Positions 37,801 through 51,159 of a stretch of 64,000 nucleotides of DNA are shown here, one piece after another. Source of the stretch: Epiperipatus broadwayi (Eukaryota > Onychophora > Udeonychophora > Euonychophora > Peripatidae); contig JAQFVV010000012.1 in NCBI GenBank assembly GCA_028023455.1, positions 10,946,499 through 11,010,498 on the forward strand, in the 5' to 3' direction. The stretch's first letter is position 1, and each line of letters starts with the position of its first letter. The notes beneath the pieces were generated by a model, which saw nothing but the letters and a program-made list of their open reading frames with translations, was not told the DNA's origin and ran no database searches. Made by a program: the position numbers and the translations under genes.

Positions 37801-38762
37801 TATGACAGTTTCTATTATTCCATCAGAGGAGAGATTTTGAAAATGCTCAACCTTTCGGTTTTTATAAAATCTTTATTTCATCCAGAATAATTTGACTTGA
37901 TTTCCTTTTAATTTTATTTTATAAATGAATAATATTCTAAACAAAAACTGGCCTGTAAATATAACAATGGACCATAATTGTCATCATAGATATTATGTAA
38001 ACAATCATACAAAAAATTAAAGAATTCATTTTTAAACTTTTTTTTTTTATGTGAATAAACAAGGTAGATTTATGATAAATCTATCAAATTCTAGTTTAAA
38101 ATTTGATATTTTTATTATTATAAAATTTACAATATTTTAATACGAAGTCAATTTTGATAGATGACATAAGTGACACTGTCGTTTTTTTCTTTATATTATT
38201 GTCAAGTTCATTAACTTCTACTTCTAAAAATAAAACAAATAAATAAATTGAAAGTTTACCTATGTATTTCTTTACAATAATCAACTAATCAGTGAGCAAA
38301 AATAATAAAAATACTTTTATAAATAAACAAAAAATTATTTAAAAGTATACTTGAAATCATTACATAATAATTAGACTAGAAGTATGCAAATGCTCTTTGG
38401 GCATTTTCTTTTTCCAAAAGAATAAAACAGAAATCTTGGATGCTGATCTCTTCAGATATTTTTCTAAAGTTTTAATATCAGTAAAACTATTATATTAAAA
38501 TCTACTTTAAAAAAAAAAAAAGCTGTGATAATGTTAGTATAGCAATCTAAAGTTGCAGAACAACAGTGCTTTTTCTGAGGCAACTTTGATTTTCAAGGAA
38601 GTTGAAGATTCACAATTTAAGAGTTCTCTCTTTCTCTCTCTTTTTTTTTAAAAATGTCAATCTAACATAACTCAGGAGAAAACAGATTTATTTAATAACA
38701 CCTACAATGATTGCAGACTGATTTGTTCACAAAATTCTAAATTTATTTAATCTACTCTCTCA
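34840..38762 (+). repeat. Segmental duplicate, copy 2
   Basis: This is the partner of 28330-30595. It is longer because of a pogo-like element at 35572-36641 and about 0.85 kb of additional A+T-rich sequence at roughly 37790-38640. Outside these insertions the order of shared words is conserved from start to end. No gene was recognised. Confidence 0.8.
35572..36641. mobile_element. Non-autonomous pogo/Tigger-like transposon, 1070 bp
   Basis: The left end CATCTGGGTCTCGTTTTACG and the inverted right end (CGCGTAAAAAGAGACCCAGGTG) form terminal repeats with TA on both sides (35570-35571 and 36642-36643). The subterminal sequence GATAGATAAGTTCCTCAGAA resembles ends of pogo/Tigger elements, which duplicate TA. 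No transposase frame is present. An internal inverted pair (about 36480-36510 / 36540-36575, GTCGAA / TTCGAC) adds a secondary hairpin. The first copy of the segment has the empty site near 29005. Confidence 0.8.
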
Positions 38763-39404
38763 AGGCTGTATGACATATTTACAATACATATGTATATCGT
38801 ATTAAACATTTATTTTTATATAAACATGGACAATAATTTATACATGCAATGTGAAAATAGCACTATTTTATTAAACTATTTTCTCTTCTTTTAGTAAAAC
38901 ATTTCTTAAAATACCATGGATAAATGACAGTTATTATCATTTTGAGCTTAATTCACTAATATTTAAATTAAATTAATCATTGCTCTTTCCCTCACCCAGC
39001 AACTTTTTTCTTATTAAATTCAAACCTTAGATTATTGTAGAATCTTTCACTGTAAGCCTTCATGTCATCTCTGCTTCAACTGTAGGGGTTGTATATTTAA
39101 GTAATCAAATTTTCATTCTCTAATTACACACATTTAGAAATTCTGGCAACAATATTTTTTTGTTTTTAAAATTTGTATTCTTTATATTTCCACTTTTGTA
39201 TTTCTTTCCCTTTTAGTTGATAAAGACATTAATTGTATAACATTTTCTTCATGAAAATGTATTTAAAAACTTATATTAAAAGTTTTCATTTAATGTTTTA
39301 TAGAAAAAAATCATGTATTAAAAATAACTCTTTAAGTATAGAAATATGCTTCTTATTAAACAATAACGCATTTTTTTATATATCATTTTTTTAAAAAAAA
39401 TTAC
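38763..39404. other. A+T-rich stretch without identified features
   Basis: No exon, RNA gene or repeat was recognised. Confidence 0.45.
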
Positions 39405-39430
39405 AATATTAAAAAATTACTATATTAAAA

Positions 39431-39600
39431 CAGGCAAAACTCTCCATACAGTGGTGCCACTCAGTGTAAGCCAGAGTAATCACTACTGTATGGAGAGTTT
39501 TGCCCGTTTCAATAACAGTTATGAGCAAGCATAAGAAATGGTGATCATGTGATGTTTAGTGGTTTAATTCACTATAATTGTTTGTGTGTCAAAATCAAGA
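39431..39600 (+). repeat. Hairpin-headed repeat family H, copy 1
   Basis: It starts with the hairpin GGCAAAACTCTCCATACAGT ... ACTGTATGGAGAGTTTTGCC (39434-39508) and continues with AATAACAGTTATGAGCAAGC and GGTGATCATGTGAT. The same hairpin followed by the same 3' sequence recurs at 51596-51780, so the repeat is longer than the hairpin. Confidence 0.8.
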
Positions 39601-40581
39601 TTAAGTAAATCATAACTCAAGATAAATTATAAAGGTCTAGCATTTACAAAAATTTGATAGATCCATATAAAATTTTCTCTGGATTGTAGGAGTTTTCATA
39701 TTTTTGATAGCCAGATAAACAGTTTATACCTGTGTAAGAGATCACTATTGGTATTATTTATAATTTTTTTAATTCCTTAAGTCATTATGCTGCATGCAAA
39801 CATATATGTGGAGAAAAATTGGAATGATAATAAACAATACTAATATATTAAAGCAAAGGATGACATAAATCACAACTAAGCAAAAAATCATAGAACAGGT
39901 TAATGCTTTTTAAATATTTGGAAAAATGAAAGAAAAACAATTTGAATACTTTAATGGACATTAAAATTTTTAATAAATATAAAAGACAGTTCTGAGATTC
40001 ATTAAAGCTTTATTTGAAAAAAAAAGCATGTCAGTTTTTAAAAAAGAAAACTTTGTCTATTAAATAAAAAAAGAAAAGACAAAAAAAAGGAAAATTTTAT
40101 GGATATGAAGAACTGGAAATATATAGCTAAAATGTAAATGCAATTAAAAAAAATAAAAATGATAAAGGCTGTGTTAGAAAACAGTATGGATTATAACAAA
40201 ATAAGATAGGACAACAATGTAGATTATAAAAATTATAACAGAATAAAAAAGTAAAAAATTGTTAGATAGATGTTAAAAAAGATAACGATAAGTTTTAAAA
40301 AAGAAAATAAAAAGTTCACAGGGAAGGTGATTCAAGTTGAGGATAAATATTTGCTTTATTGCAAGTAATGGATTTTCGTAAACTACTTACAAAATTTTTT
40401 AATTATTTATATAGTTGGACAAATATAATGTAGTAAAGCTTTCAAATTATTATCTAGAATAGTATAGGAGTGTCCACTTTTCATCTAGAAATTACTTCTG
40501 TCTAATAAAGACTACTTAAAGGAGGCTTCTAGCATTGAGTTAATCTAATATCTATTTTGTATTCAGTTGTTTACATAAGGC
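39601..40581. other. A+T-rich stretch without identified features
   Basis: A-rich sequence with many short A runs. No exon or repeat was recognised. Confidence 0.45.
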
Positions 40582-41066
40582 TGTAATAATCAGATATTTT
40601 ACAATAATATCTCCACACTAAAACAATATATTTATTTATTTCTATACTTAGCACTTTCAAAGGAACAATGCCTTCATTTTCAAAGCTATAGATAGATAGT
40701 TCTAATACTGATTTTCATTTATTTATTTGATTCAACAGATGCAAAATTATTCAAATCAGGTCTGCCATTTCTTCAAGATTGCGTAAAACGTGTCGCTTTT
40801 ATTCAATGAGTTTGCATCTAAATTAATAAAATAGGCCTCCTAAATTTTTTTTCTCATCTCATGTCGCTCGCTGCACATCACTTGCAGATTGTCCGGTATG
40901 CATGAGTGGCCCGTAGTGGCTTTGTGCTGAGCAAAGATGGAAAAGTGGGAAAGATCTGCGAGCGCTTTATTGTACGCATATTGAAGGCGCTAAGTATAGA
41001 AATAAATAAATAAATATATTGGAGTTTTAGTGTGGAGATATTACCGTAAAATATCTGATTATTACA
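40582..41066. mobile_element. MITE with about 85-bp terminal inverted repeats
   Basis: The left end TGTAATAATCAGATATTTTA through CTCCACACTAAAAC and TATACTTAGC is matched, inverted, at the right (GCTAAGTATAGAAATAAATA through AATATCTGATTATTACA). The interior is comparatively G+C-rich (40860-40970) without a coding frame. The length is 485 bp. Confidence 0.8.
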
Positions 41067-41179
41067 TGTATAAACCACACATTTAGTTATAAAGCTGTAA
41101 GTGAATGGAGGGAGTTTGACAATGGTAAATGAAAATGTAACAATTTACTCTAGATAAATACTTTGCATATAATATATAT

Positions 41180-44015
41180 ATATATATTGAAACAGTAAGG
41201 TCTGCTTTGCAGATCTTTGTTTCACCTTTTCTCACCTATTTCCTACTGTCATACCTTAGTTTGAACCCCAATCTATCATAGTGTGTCTGCAATGCGCTTA
41301 TATACCGAAAATCCTGCCCAATTTTAAACCACGAGTACAACGCTCGTATTATATATATAAGTATAACTCATTCCCAAATAAATAAAATATTATGGATTGT
41401 GTATATGTTCACGTAATTTAGATTTATTTAAAAAGTAGGTTATATAATTTGTAATTGCACACACACTATGATATGCATTTTAAAACTTATGTCAAAATTA
41501 TAAATTGTTAGTTAAAATTATTTGTTTGAATCTATTTACAAAAGTATATTACAGTCGTAATATATTTTTGATTTAAAATAAAATTCATATTCGTTTAGTA
41601 AATAGATTCAAATATTGCAATTTAAAAAGTAAAATAATTTTCTTTTGAATTTAATTATTTAATGTTATAAAAGCTTATCTAAAATATACAGCAGATGTCC
41701 ACTTAAGGTTTTCTGTCAATCTGTAAAAGTAATTTTAATTAAATCAAGTTTGTAATTCGAATGTCGGCAAAAAAATTAACAATTGAAATTAATTAAAATT
41801 TTGTTGAGTTCCTTTAGGCATTCGGATAGGTTTAATTACAGCTGATAAGTAAGCAAAGTCCGATATATTTTTGTAACGCTCCAGGGCAGTTCTATTGTTC
41901 AATTCCACTATAAAAAGAAGGGTTTTCTTTTGTTCTCCATTCTGGTGATTTGCTAATGAAATGATTCTAGTGATTTGCTAATGAAATGTGTCTAGTGAAA
42001 ATATTCTAGTAAAATATTCTTCAAAATATATTTTCCTGAGACCTTTAGCTACGTACCTGCGAACTTAAATTTGAAGCCGAGTTTTCATCTCCTAATTAAT
42101 TGACCATGTTTACCACATCTACTGCTAACTATGACATGACTGAGTAGAGCTGGCAAGAAGGCTATTCTCCTCTCAGGAATGGCCGGCTGCTGCTCTAGAC
42201 CATCGGAAGCTATCACATGAGGATCCCTGAAACTGCTGCTGCTGCCAAAATATGAACAATTCCAGATTTTGCTGCTGAATTGTATAAAACCTGCCGGCAA
42301 TCAATCTACCTGCAAATTCTTCTCCAGACGTAACCTAAATTAACCCAAGAGCTCTTGTGATTCCTAACTAACATGCTATAGCTATTTTAAATTGTTTTCC
42401 TTTTATTTCACTTGACTTATTATGTACTTCTTTAAACGTGTTCTAATATAATCAACAGTTTTGCTCTATCCTTGGGTTAATATTTTCTATTTATTAGTCT
42501 TTCTTTTATTTTATTATGATAATGTGTCAAAATAGTCTTTGAACGAGTAAATTATTTCCTTTGTTGAAAGTAAGACGCCGCTATTAAGGCATATTTTAAA
42601 TTTATAAATAATTCCCAATTTTATTATCTTGCAAATCACTCGTTTGAGGGCTATTCTAATCTTCTTTAATATATATATAATCAAATAGTTTAAAATCTAC
42701 ATTTTATTGATTTTAACCTAATATGAGAGTATGTGCGAGGTCAATGATTAAAATGTGCCACAAATGCATGATTGCATAAATAAATCTATACTTTCTTTTC
42801 AAACCTGCAAGCATGCATTTTCCTATTTTTAAATACTGTATTGTGCTTTAATTTCAAAGTTCGTCATTGACGTCGAGAATGTGCGGAGCCTTTTAAATGA
42901 ATTTCTGGGAATTTGATTGGGCATTTTCCCAATCTAAGTGAGTCCATCTTGTATGTTTTATATATATTAGTCTAGTATTGCTGGTAAATGAATTGGTTGT
43001 TGAGACCGCTTTGTTTTCTTTCCAAGGATTTTAAACGGCCAAGTCCGTTTCTTTTTTGCTTCCTGCCATTCCCAGGCAGAGTGTGTACTCAAATGTCACA
43101 CCTGGGAATTAAACGCAGTCGTCACCCAGTCACTAAGTTTCGGCTGTCTGTGATAACACATTTCTATGGGTCAGCGGCGAGATGCCCTCTGTAGTCATTT
43201 CCAATATTCACTATTGTTTCATTTATATATTTATTTTACAAAGCATCCGTGATTTAAATGTATCACAACCTCCATCCTTCAAATAAATTCATTATTAGCA
43301 ATACTGACCTCCCATGTAACTTTAATTATAATTTTAAAATAAATGCCTTGATCACATTCCCACTTTATTGCTTAGTAAGCTTTTGTCCATACTATTCTCG
43401 AAATCAATGAATATTCTATAACACTTAATTTTCAAATATTTTATTAAACTTTTATAATTACTCAAAGCACCACGCACATGTTCCCATCTCTGTTAAGCAC
43501 ATTATCGTAATAGTATATTAGCCAGAGGGATAGAATGTATTTTCTTAAAATCCTTTTTGTCATTTAATGGAATGTAATGCCAACAATTATTTAGTAAGCG
43601 TCCCTGTCTCATATAAGCAGACAGTGGTGTTATATATATATATATTTCTATATAAATAAATCTCTGAAATCATTTAAAACTAATTTTGATCTTTTATTTT
43701 ATTGATTTCTATCACTGTCTCAGTCTATATATCTATTTTCTACATTTCTTTTGTACATCCATAGACGTTAATTAGCAACCCAAACTAATCTTAGTATAGA
43801 GTCTCTTTGTTTCTCCCTGACCACCAGGTACCGGTAAAAGGTTATACTAGTAGTAGCATCAGACGAGTTATCACGTAGGTGGTGCTATGAAATTTGGACT
43901 TTAGATTCGAACTTAGTATATCTAGAAGGCAACCCCTCCTAGAATGTTCAATTTCGTGTTTGGGGTTTCAATTCTGCAGTGTGTTAGCGAGATAGACGAT
44001 TCTGACCGTTACAAT
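41180..44015 (+). repeat. Long diverged repeat or duplicated locus, copy B
   Basis: This is the partner of 17990-22285, shorter by about 1.5 kb. It lacks a recognisable block c. It contains a 27-bp tandem duplication at 41943-41996 (TAGTGATTTGCTAATGAAAT). No coding content was recognised; the short open frames at 42085-42300 and 42988-43194 are not conserved as protein in copy A. Confidence 0.6.
43780..44015 (+). repeat. Dispersed repeat d, copy 2
   Basis: It matches 22050-22285 over its whole length with scattered differences. It is followed at 44020-44090 by GGCCAACTGATGAGTGCTGG and related sequence, a stretch that recurs in diverged form within the MITE at 46076-46515 (GGACCAACTGATAATTGCTA near 46361). 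Confidence 0.7.
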
Positions 44016-44109
44016 ATATGAGAGATAGTGACCTGGGCCAACTGATGAGTGCTGGTTCAGCACGAAATGCATCTTGGGGGTCATTTGTCTTTTATTATAT
44101 ATTTATTTA

Positions 44110-46075
44110 TATGAATTTGAAAAGAATTGGAGAAGTGTGGAGGTGTTTATTATATCTATAAAGATATTATATACGGGACAGAGAAAGGTGAATAACTACG
44201 TGTGTGTAAAATTTAAAAAATCAGATATATTAATCTTTAACTGAGGTTTAAAGTTTATATCTGTGCTAGAGATAATCTCTAGTTTCGAAAATGATTAGTA
44301 ATAATAATTAGTGTATTTATCTGAAATGGATGGCGCCAAAAGTTGTGAGTGGAAGGAGTTTGACAATGGTAAATGAATATGTAACAATAAAGATATAAAC
44401 CAAACTGCCATATAGAAAAATTATATATATATATTTAAAATAAATATTATAGATATATTTTTATTATCTAATATATTCATAGATATAGATATTACATTTA
44501 CAGATTTTTGTTCAGGGATTTATATTGAAACATTAATATTCAACAAATGAACCTGCAATGTAATGATCAGTATATCCACTTGCCATACTCTCAATCCAGA
44601 CTTCAAAATCAAATCATACTTGAACATTTTTCCCCATTACATCCAAATCAGCTACCAATTCAATTATTTGATGATAAATAGGTATTTAACTAATGTTAGA
44701 TAAAAAAAAAAACAAATAAAAAAAGGAGAAATTTTAATCTGATAAGGAATGTTTTTTCCCTTCAACAATCCTCAGTGGAGAAACTGTTGTTCTGCATTGG
44801 ACTACTTAAGCATGTTTTACCTTTTTATATATAAGTGTAAATGTAAAAAAAAACTTTTTTTAAAAAATATAGACTTTGGAGTAATATTTTCTATCTCTAT
44901 ATACAAGTTTATATGCAAATAAAATTTATTTAACTAAAACTTCTATTTTTTAAACTTATTAACAATATATATTATGCAAATTTGATTAGGAGAGGGACAT
45001 TTTCTAATCATTTTTTGTAAAGTTATTTTGATTTTCTTTTTTTAATCTTAAATTTTTTTAGCAATAATCTATTCTATTCAAAAGAGTGCACCTAGATTTT
45101 TTTTATATTTTAATTATTCTTAAATATTTATTCACAAGTTGTTTTCAACAAAACTTTATAATACCAGAAATAATGTGTATTTTGCAATTTATAATTATGC
45201 AAGTTTTTTGAAATTGCTATTTAATTGATATCTTTGTTAGAATCTTTTATGTGCTATCAAATTTTAGTTCATAACATTACACATAAATAAAAATAAATTA
45301 TAGAAGTATAAATTTCATTTGAAAAACAACAAAAAAAAATGTTAAGAATTAATGAATATCATGTAAAATAAAATGCTTTCCTGCAGATATTGCTCCTTCT
45401 CCAGTTGCAAGATGATCTAAAATTTGAATTTTAGTATCCAAAAAAATTGTTTTTCTCTTCTTTTTGTAGGTGGATTATTTGATATTGTATGAAGGTTACT
45501 GTATATTTCAGATTTAATTAACAAAACAGATTTGAAATTATGCATGCAATGTATAATTTACCATTTATCAAATTTTGACAAAATTAATCAATAGAATTTT
45601 CTTTAAATTGTAACACCAACAAGGTACACTTTTTTTTTTCAAAACCTAATGTAAATATGTCAAAATGCAAACAAAACATCAACATCAAGAAGGTATTTCC
45701 TTTTTCAAAACAAAATGTAAAAACGTTAAAATGCAAACAAGCAAATTTCCCCCATTTGCAGAAATACTGTGAGAAAGAATTTTTTTTAAAAAAATAATGG
45801 GAAATAAAAAGATGAAAACAATTTTTATCAAATGAGATGATAATAACATACATAAATTGTTTTTCTTAGTTTTTTGATTCAAAATAACTCATGAAAAAAG
45901 ATACATATATATTTTTATTTTAAATCATGTTAAATCAAATCGTTTAAAATAATTTATATAAAAAACATATATTATGAACTGTGATAAGAATAAATATTCT
46001 CACAATTTTCTAGAAATAACAATTTCAATAATAACTGAAACACAGGCTTATTATATACCTGTGTCTATATATATG
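44110..46075. other. A+T-rich stretch without identified features
   Basis: No exon or RNA gene was recognised. Two overlapping minus-strand open frames near 45584-45882 read a diverged direct duplication (ATGTAAA-A-GT-AAAATGCAAAC at about 45649 and 45714) and show no protein similarity. Confidence 0.45.
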
Positions 46076-46515
46076 TAATATAGGGTATATGGGCACAGAC
46101 TTTCACACGAACCACCACTCTCCACTCTATCTAAGAACACTGATACACTTAAACACATATATGTTGAAAAGATAAATAATCACCAATATACGTATTTCAT
46201 GCTATAAGTGCTCAGGGTGGCCTTTGAGCGTTCCATCATCAGATTTTCAATTGGATGGACGGTTGAAGAGTTGGAGTGTGGAGTGGATTGAAGCCTGTCT
46301 ATTAAAGTATCTATCAATATATATCTGAGCACTTATAGTATATATGTGTAGAGATGATAATCTGGACCAACTGATAATTGCTAGTTTAGCATGAAATACG
46401 TAAATTGGTGATTATTTATCTTTTCAACATATATGTGTTTAAGTGTACCAGTGTTATTAGATAGAGTGGAGAGTGATGGGTCGTGTGAAAGTCTGTGCTC
46501 ATATACCCTATATTA
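46076..46515. mobile_element. MITE with about 115-bp terminal inverted repeats
   Basis: The left end TAATATAGGGTATATGGGCA through CTTTCACACGA and AACACATATATGTTGAAAAG pairs with the inverted right end, which finishes TATACCCTATATTA. A second inverted pair (TATAAGTGCTCAG at about 46203 and CTGAGCACTTATA at about 46326) lies inside. The first 10 bases equal those of the element at 6096-6442, so both may be moved by one transposase. TA flanks are possible. There is no coding frame. Confidence 0.85.
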
Positions 46516-47820
46516 ATTTCAATAATCTTGATTATCTGACATAAATAGTCATTGGATTATAAAATAAATGAAAATGTTAGATATTACAAATCATAATCAG
46601 GATAGAAAAAAAGGGGTTGAGCAAAATTCTAGTAAGCTTGAAATTTCAAAAACATTATAAAATCACACTATTTGTATTCTTAATAAATATATTTTCAAGA
46701 AAAGAATTCAATTGCCATGTCTAACAAACTGATATATATATTAATAAGTTACATTCACATAATGCATGAACATTTTCAGAATACATATAAATCCATATCA
46801 ATATCTATATCTACTGTATATTGTGTGCATGTTAAATTCTCTGTCTGAAGCTGGGTAGAGTAGCTAAGCAATAGAATACTGGAAACTTTTCAATTTTCAT
46901 TTGCCATTGGCCTGTGACTTACTGAACATAATTTATTCTAGCAATTCAATTTTAAGCTATATAATAAATTTTAATTTGTTTTTATTTGATTAAGATAAAT
47001 AAATATTAAAAATTTACTTTTATATCTGTGTAATATTTTTACAAACAAATAATATAAAAATATAGCAGTTAATAAAGGGGATACATAATGAAAGCAATAT
47101 AATTTTTTCTCATTGGATAGTGTGAAAGAAAATCATTCAAGCAGATGAATTCAGAAAATTACAAAATTTTGTTGGCAGAAATTTATTTTTAAAACAGAAA
47201 TTGATAAATGTAAAGCTCTCATAAATCTATAGAATATCTTTAAAAAATCCTACTACAGTATCAGTAAAGGCATTAGTGACCCGTTTCATAAGGCATAGGA
47301 ATCATGTCAGCCTTATTTTTCTTTATTAGCACTACTATTCAATTTGTTTGCTATTTTTATAAATAAAGCATATATATATAAGTATAAAATAAAAGTGTAA
47401 TCATGTATAATAATAATAATCATAGACCTTGTAAACTAGTTAAACAATCAATTTTTTGCTATGCCAAAAATCTCAATGTATAATCTTGCAAATGATCTTG
47501 AAACTAAAGAAACATGTAGAGTTTGGATTAAATTTCTTAGAAATTAGTACTTACAAATACTAACTTCAGATTTATTTCAAACTAATAAATCTATATTTGT
47601 TAATGGTTTTGTCTTTCTTTTTATATATATAAAAAAATAGTGAAATATCACTACAGATAGCGATAGGAAAACAAATGAAAGTAAACCAGCACCCACTCTA
47701 ACTAAAACCTTCATTTGAATTAACCATTTAGTTAAATGAAAAAATATATAACAAGTGAAAAATGATCATGATCTGTAAAACCTATATATTGTTTTTTCAT
47801 TAACAAATAATCATAAACTC
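46516..47820. other. A+T-rich stretch without identified features
   Basis: No exon, RNA gene or repeat was recognised. Confidence 0.45.
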
Positions 47821-48033
47821 AATGGAAAAAATTTATTCATAAGCAATTAACATTCACCTTTAACCATCCTCAAAATTAACTAGAAAAAAAAATTTGAAAA
47901 ATTACAATGAAGATGATAAACAATAATTTTCAAAGTTTTCTTGATAACTTTTTTTTTTTGTAGTTGATTCTGAGGATGACTAATAAGATTTGGCCAAATA
48001 TTAACTGTTGCTTATGAATAAAGCTCTTCCATT
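47821..48033. repeat. Inverted repeat of about 70-bp arms
   Basis: Left AATGGAAAAAATTTATTCAT AAGCAA and right TTGCTTATGAATAAAGCTCT TCCATT pair as inverted copies. The pairing extends to CATCCTCAAAATTAACTA / TAGTTGATTCTGAGGATG. It is MITE-like, and TSDs were not resolved. Confidence 0.75.
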
Positions 48034-49850
48034 CAAAAAAATAAATACTAATAAAAATAATACTGTAATTATTAATGCTTACAACTTATTAAACATTTTT
48101 ATATTTTATTCAAAATACAAACATTTACAAATTATATTTTTTTCCTTCCATGATTTGTTTAAAACACAGATCTATTAGTGACTTGTTTTTCCTCTCCACT
48201 TTATTTTGAATTATTAAATGTAAATATTAATAATGGTAAACATGTATCATAATTTTTATATCTTGTTAAAAATATTGATATTATCACAACTGAAATACAG
48301 TGAGGGATTTATTGTAAACAAATTGTACAAATCGATACTTTTTAACAATAAATTAAAATCTATATAATAAAAATAAACATTACAAAAGAGGCATCTTTGT
48401 CATATTTTCTCAAGTTACCAATTTAATTTGCTTAACCTGCTGTTACACCTTTGGAATGAAAATATACTGACTTATAATTCTAAAAATCAGAGTTTAGAAG
48501 ACTCATTAATGTTTTTAAAAAAAATTTGCAAGTGAAAAAACTGCAAAATTATCAGTGAACAGAAAAGTTACGACAAATGTCATTGGCTGATATAGGATAT
48601 ATATGTGCACAAATCATTTCAAAGTTTTTGAAAACCAAAATTAGAAATTCATTAATACCATCAAAAAAAAATTTCCAAATTATAAAAAAAAAAGGGGGAA
48701 ATAATGTGATTTTTATTAGTCTATGATTATTTAATATTTTAATCTATTAACTTTGAATACTATACAATACAAAAAAAAATTATTTAGATTACCAAAAGTT
48801 ATGCACTGATAACTTTTCTTTTTAATAACACCCAATTTATTTATAATTTGAATTCATTTTAGAAAAATTTTAAATTTTATTTAATTATCCAAGAAATAGA
48901 ATAACTTATAAAATAATTTTGTGTGAATGATTTTCAAATTTCATTTTAATGAGAACTATTTTTTGTCACTTAACTTTGATTCATTTTGATGTTTCCATTT
49001 TTTAGTGCTATTTGACAAAAACTGTTGATTATTTTTTTTTAAGCTTTAATTATAATTAGTATTTATTAATAACTCATTATATTCATATTAATTATTTTTA
49101 AAATTTAAATAAAAGTATTTATTATATTACAATAAAAAAAGTAAATATTCTAAATTTAGTTTATAAAAAATATTTTAATATACATATTTATTTTATATTT
49201 TAATTTTGACAGATATAATTCACAAAAATATAATAAAATACATTTTTGAAAAAAAATATATAATAAAAAATTGGATCTAAATGTCTATTTTTAACATATT
49301 CAAAAAAGTGTGAAGAGGTTGTGCTTTAATAGTGAAAAATAATAAATTTGATATGCATCATGATTTTATTAAAGGTAGAAAAAATAATCCACAACTTTGG
49401 ACATTTTAGAAAAAAATGACAGCCAACATATTTTTTAAAATATTAATTTACAATAAGTGAAATATTTTTCAATATATTTATAAACAAACACACTTTTTCT
49501 TTTCACATCTTATGCATCAAGTATATTAACTCTTTCATATTTATTAATGGTGAAAGAAATTTGAAATTTCACATCTTACCTTATTTTATGAAATTTTTAG
49601 ATATTTTTTATTACTTCATTTCCTCCATTGTTTCAACTATATTATATGATCATTGTTAAGGATTATTCCAATATATAAATAAATGTTTACAAAGAATTTA
49701 TAAAACAACATAAAAAAAAAAATTTCAAATAAATTATGTATACGTTTTAAGCTTATTTGCTTACTTTCATACATGTCTGTATCGTTTCCTTTTTAATTTT
49801 TTATATAAAAAAAAATTTCACTTACTATAATTACTCTCCAGTAATTATGC
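48034..49850. other. A+T-rich stretch without identified features
   Basis: Extremely A+T-rich, with many A runs. No exon or repeat was recognised. Confidence 0.45.
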
Positions 49851-49966
49851 TAGATTCATAACACTTTCTATTCAAAACTAGTTATTCCATTTTTATATAA
49901 ACAAAGAAGAAAATTTACAATTAAAAATGGAATAAACTAATTTTGAATAGTTTTAGGAATCTGGTA
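49851..49966. repeat. Hairpin of 116 bp
   Basis: CTATTCAAAACTAGTTATTCC ATTTTTA on the left pairs with TAAAAATGGAATAAACTAAT TTTGAATAG on the right, with outer pairing AGATTC / GAATCT. It is followed by two copies of AGGTGACTAATA (49968 and 49986). Confidence 0.75.
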
Positions 49967-50829
49967 TAGGTGACTAATAATTGAATAGGTGACTAATAAA
50001 AACTAAATTATAAAAAGTAAATAAAAATTAAAAAGATTTAGACACATAAGAAAGTAAGCAAAAAAAAAAGTTATATATATAATTTATGAGAAAAAATATT
50101 TTTCATTATGTTCTTTTGAAGATTCTTTATCAATATATATTTTATAGGAACAAATCTTGATAAAAATCATATAATATGGTCAAAAGATTGAAAAAAATTT
50201 AAATAATAATTAAAAAAATGCTTCATAGAATAAACCAAGATTTGGAAAGAAAAAGTATGTTATATGATTTTGTTTTTAAATATATTGCAATTAACGATCA
50301 TATTTGGAAAGAAAATGGCGAACTATTTATTAATCTTATTAACTGAAATATTTTTATAAATAACAATCAAACTTCTCCTTAAAATGACCTAGTGTATATA
50401 AAAATTAAATTAAAAAATTATTCAGCCTATAAATATTTTGTGTGGTGCTTATAAATACTTTCGTGTGTAGGTATATATATATATACATATAGTTAATTCT
50501 AATATAGTAATGGATAAATGATGAATTCATAGTATTATTTCTGGGAGCTTCTGTGTAGTAAAAATATAACAGCTAAATAGTTATTTAGATACTTGAGTAT
50601 TAGTCCTGCAATATAGGGGAGATAGGATGCCTCTCTTCCATCCACAATAAATGTGTAATTTTGCGATAACATTAAATTGAAAGAAAATAAATCCTGCAAT
50701 GCATATCGAAAACATGGTTTTCTTTGTGATATTTCAACATTTTTTCAGTTATTGTCTATATATTTATATTTTTATTTTGTTTTCATAATTTCATAAGATT
50801 GACAAATATTTTATCATTGCAATTAAAGA

Positions 50830-51159
50830 TTGGCGATTCTGATGGAACAGAACATAGAAGAGAGTTCGATTATATATTCGGATTGCTGGGAGGCCTACAA
50901 AAGTGATGAATTGAGGAATGCCAGCTATAAGCCTTTTCGCATAAATCACACATATAATTTCATCAATTCAAAAACTGGGGTTCACACACACACAATTTAT
51001 CGAAAGATCACGGAGTTCTGTGAAATGGCAAAATAAACAGCAGTGAGGGACATCAAGGCAACATCTTGACTCATACCTATTCAAATTTATGTGGTGTAGA
51101 TTACACAAAAATGATGATACATTTTTTTATATACTCAACAATATCAAAGAATTAATAAG
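50830..51159 (+). pseudogene. Merlin / ISXO2-like (IS1595-type) DDE transposase fragment
   Basis: The first frame (50830-51036) reads ILMEQNIEESSIIYSDCWEA and then NHTYNFINSKTGVHTHTIYR. This matches the DDE domain of ISXO2-like transposases: the second acidic residue in YSDCW, the NH-NF-TGxHTNTIE stretch. The expected final glutamate is replaced (TIYR). A second frame from about 51050 reads GTSRQHLDSYLFKFMWCRLH, the usual C-terminal part, and is separated by a frameshift and stop. The N-terminal half (zinc finger and first aspartate) is missing. It is a dead gene. Confidence 0.8.

Noticed and set aside
28330-38762. CRISPR-like spaced repeats
   Set aside because: The repetition comes from two long diverged copies; there are no short regular repeats with unique spacers, and the window is eukaryotic.
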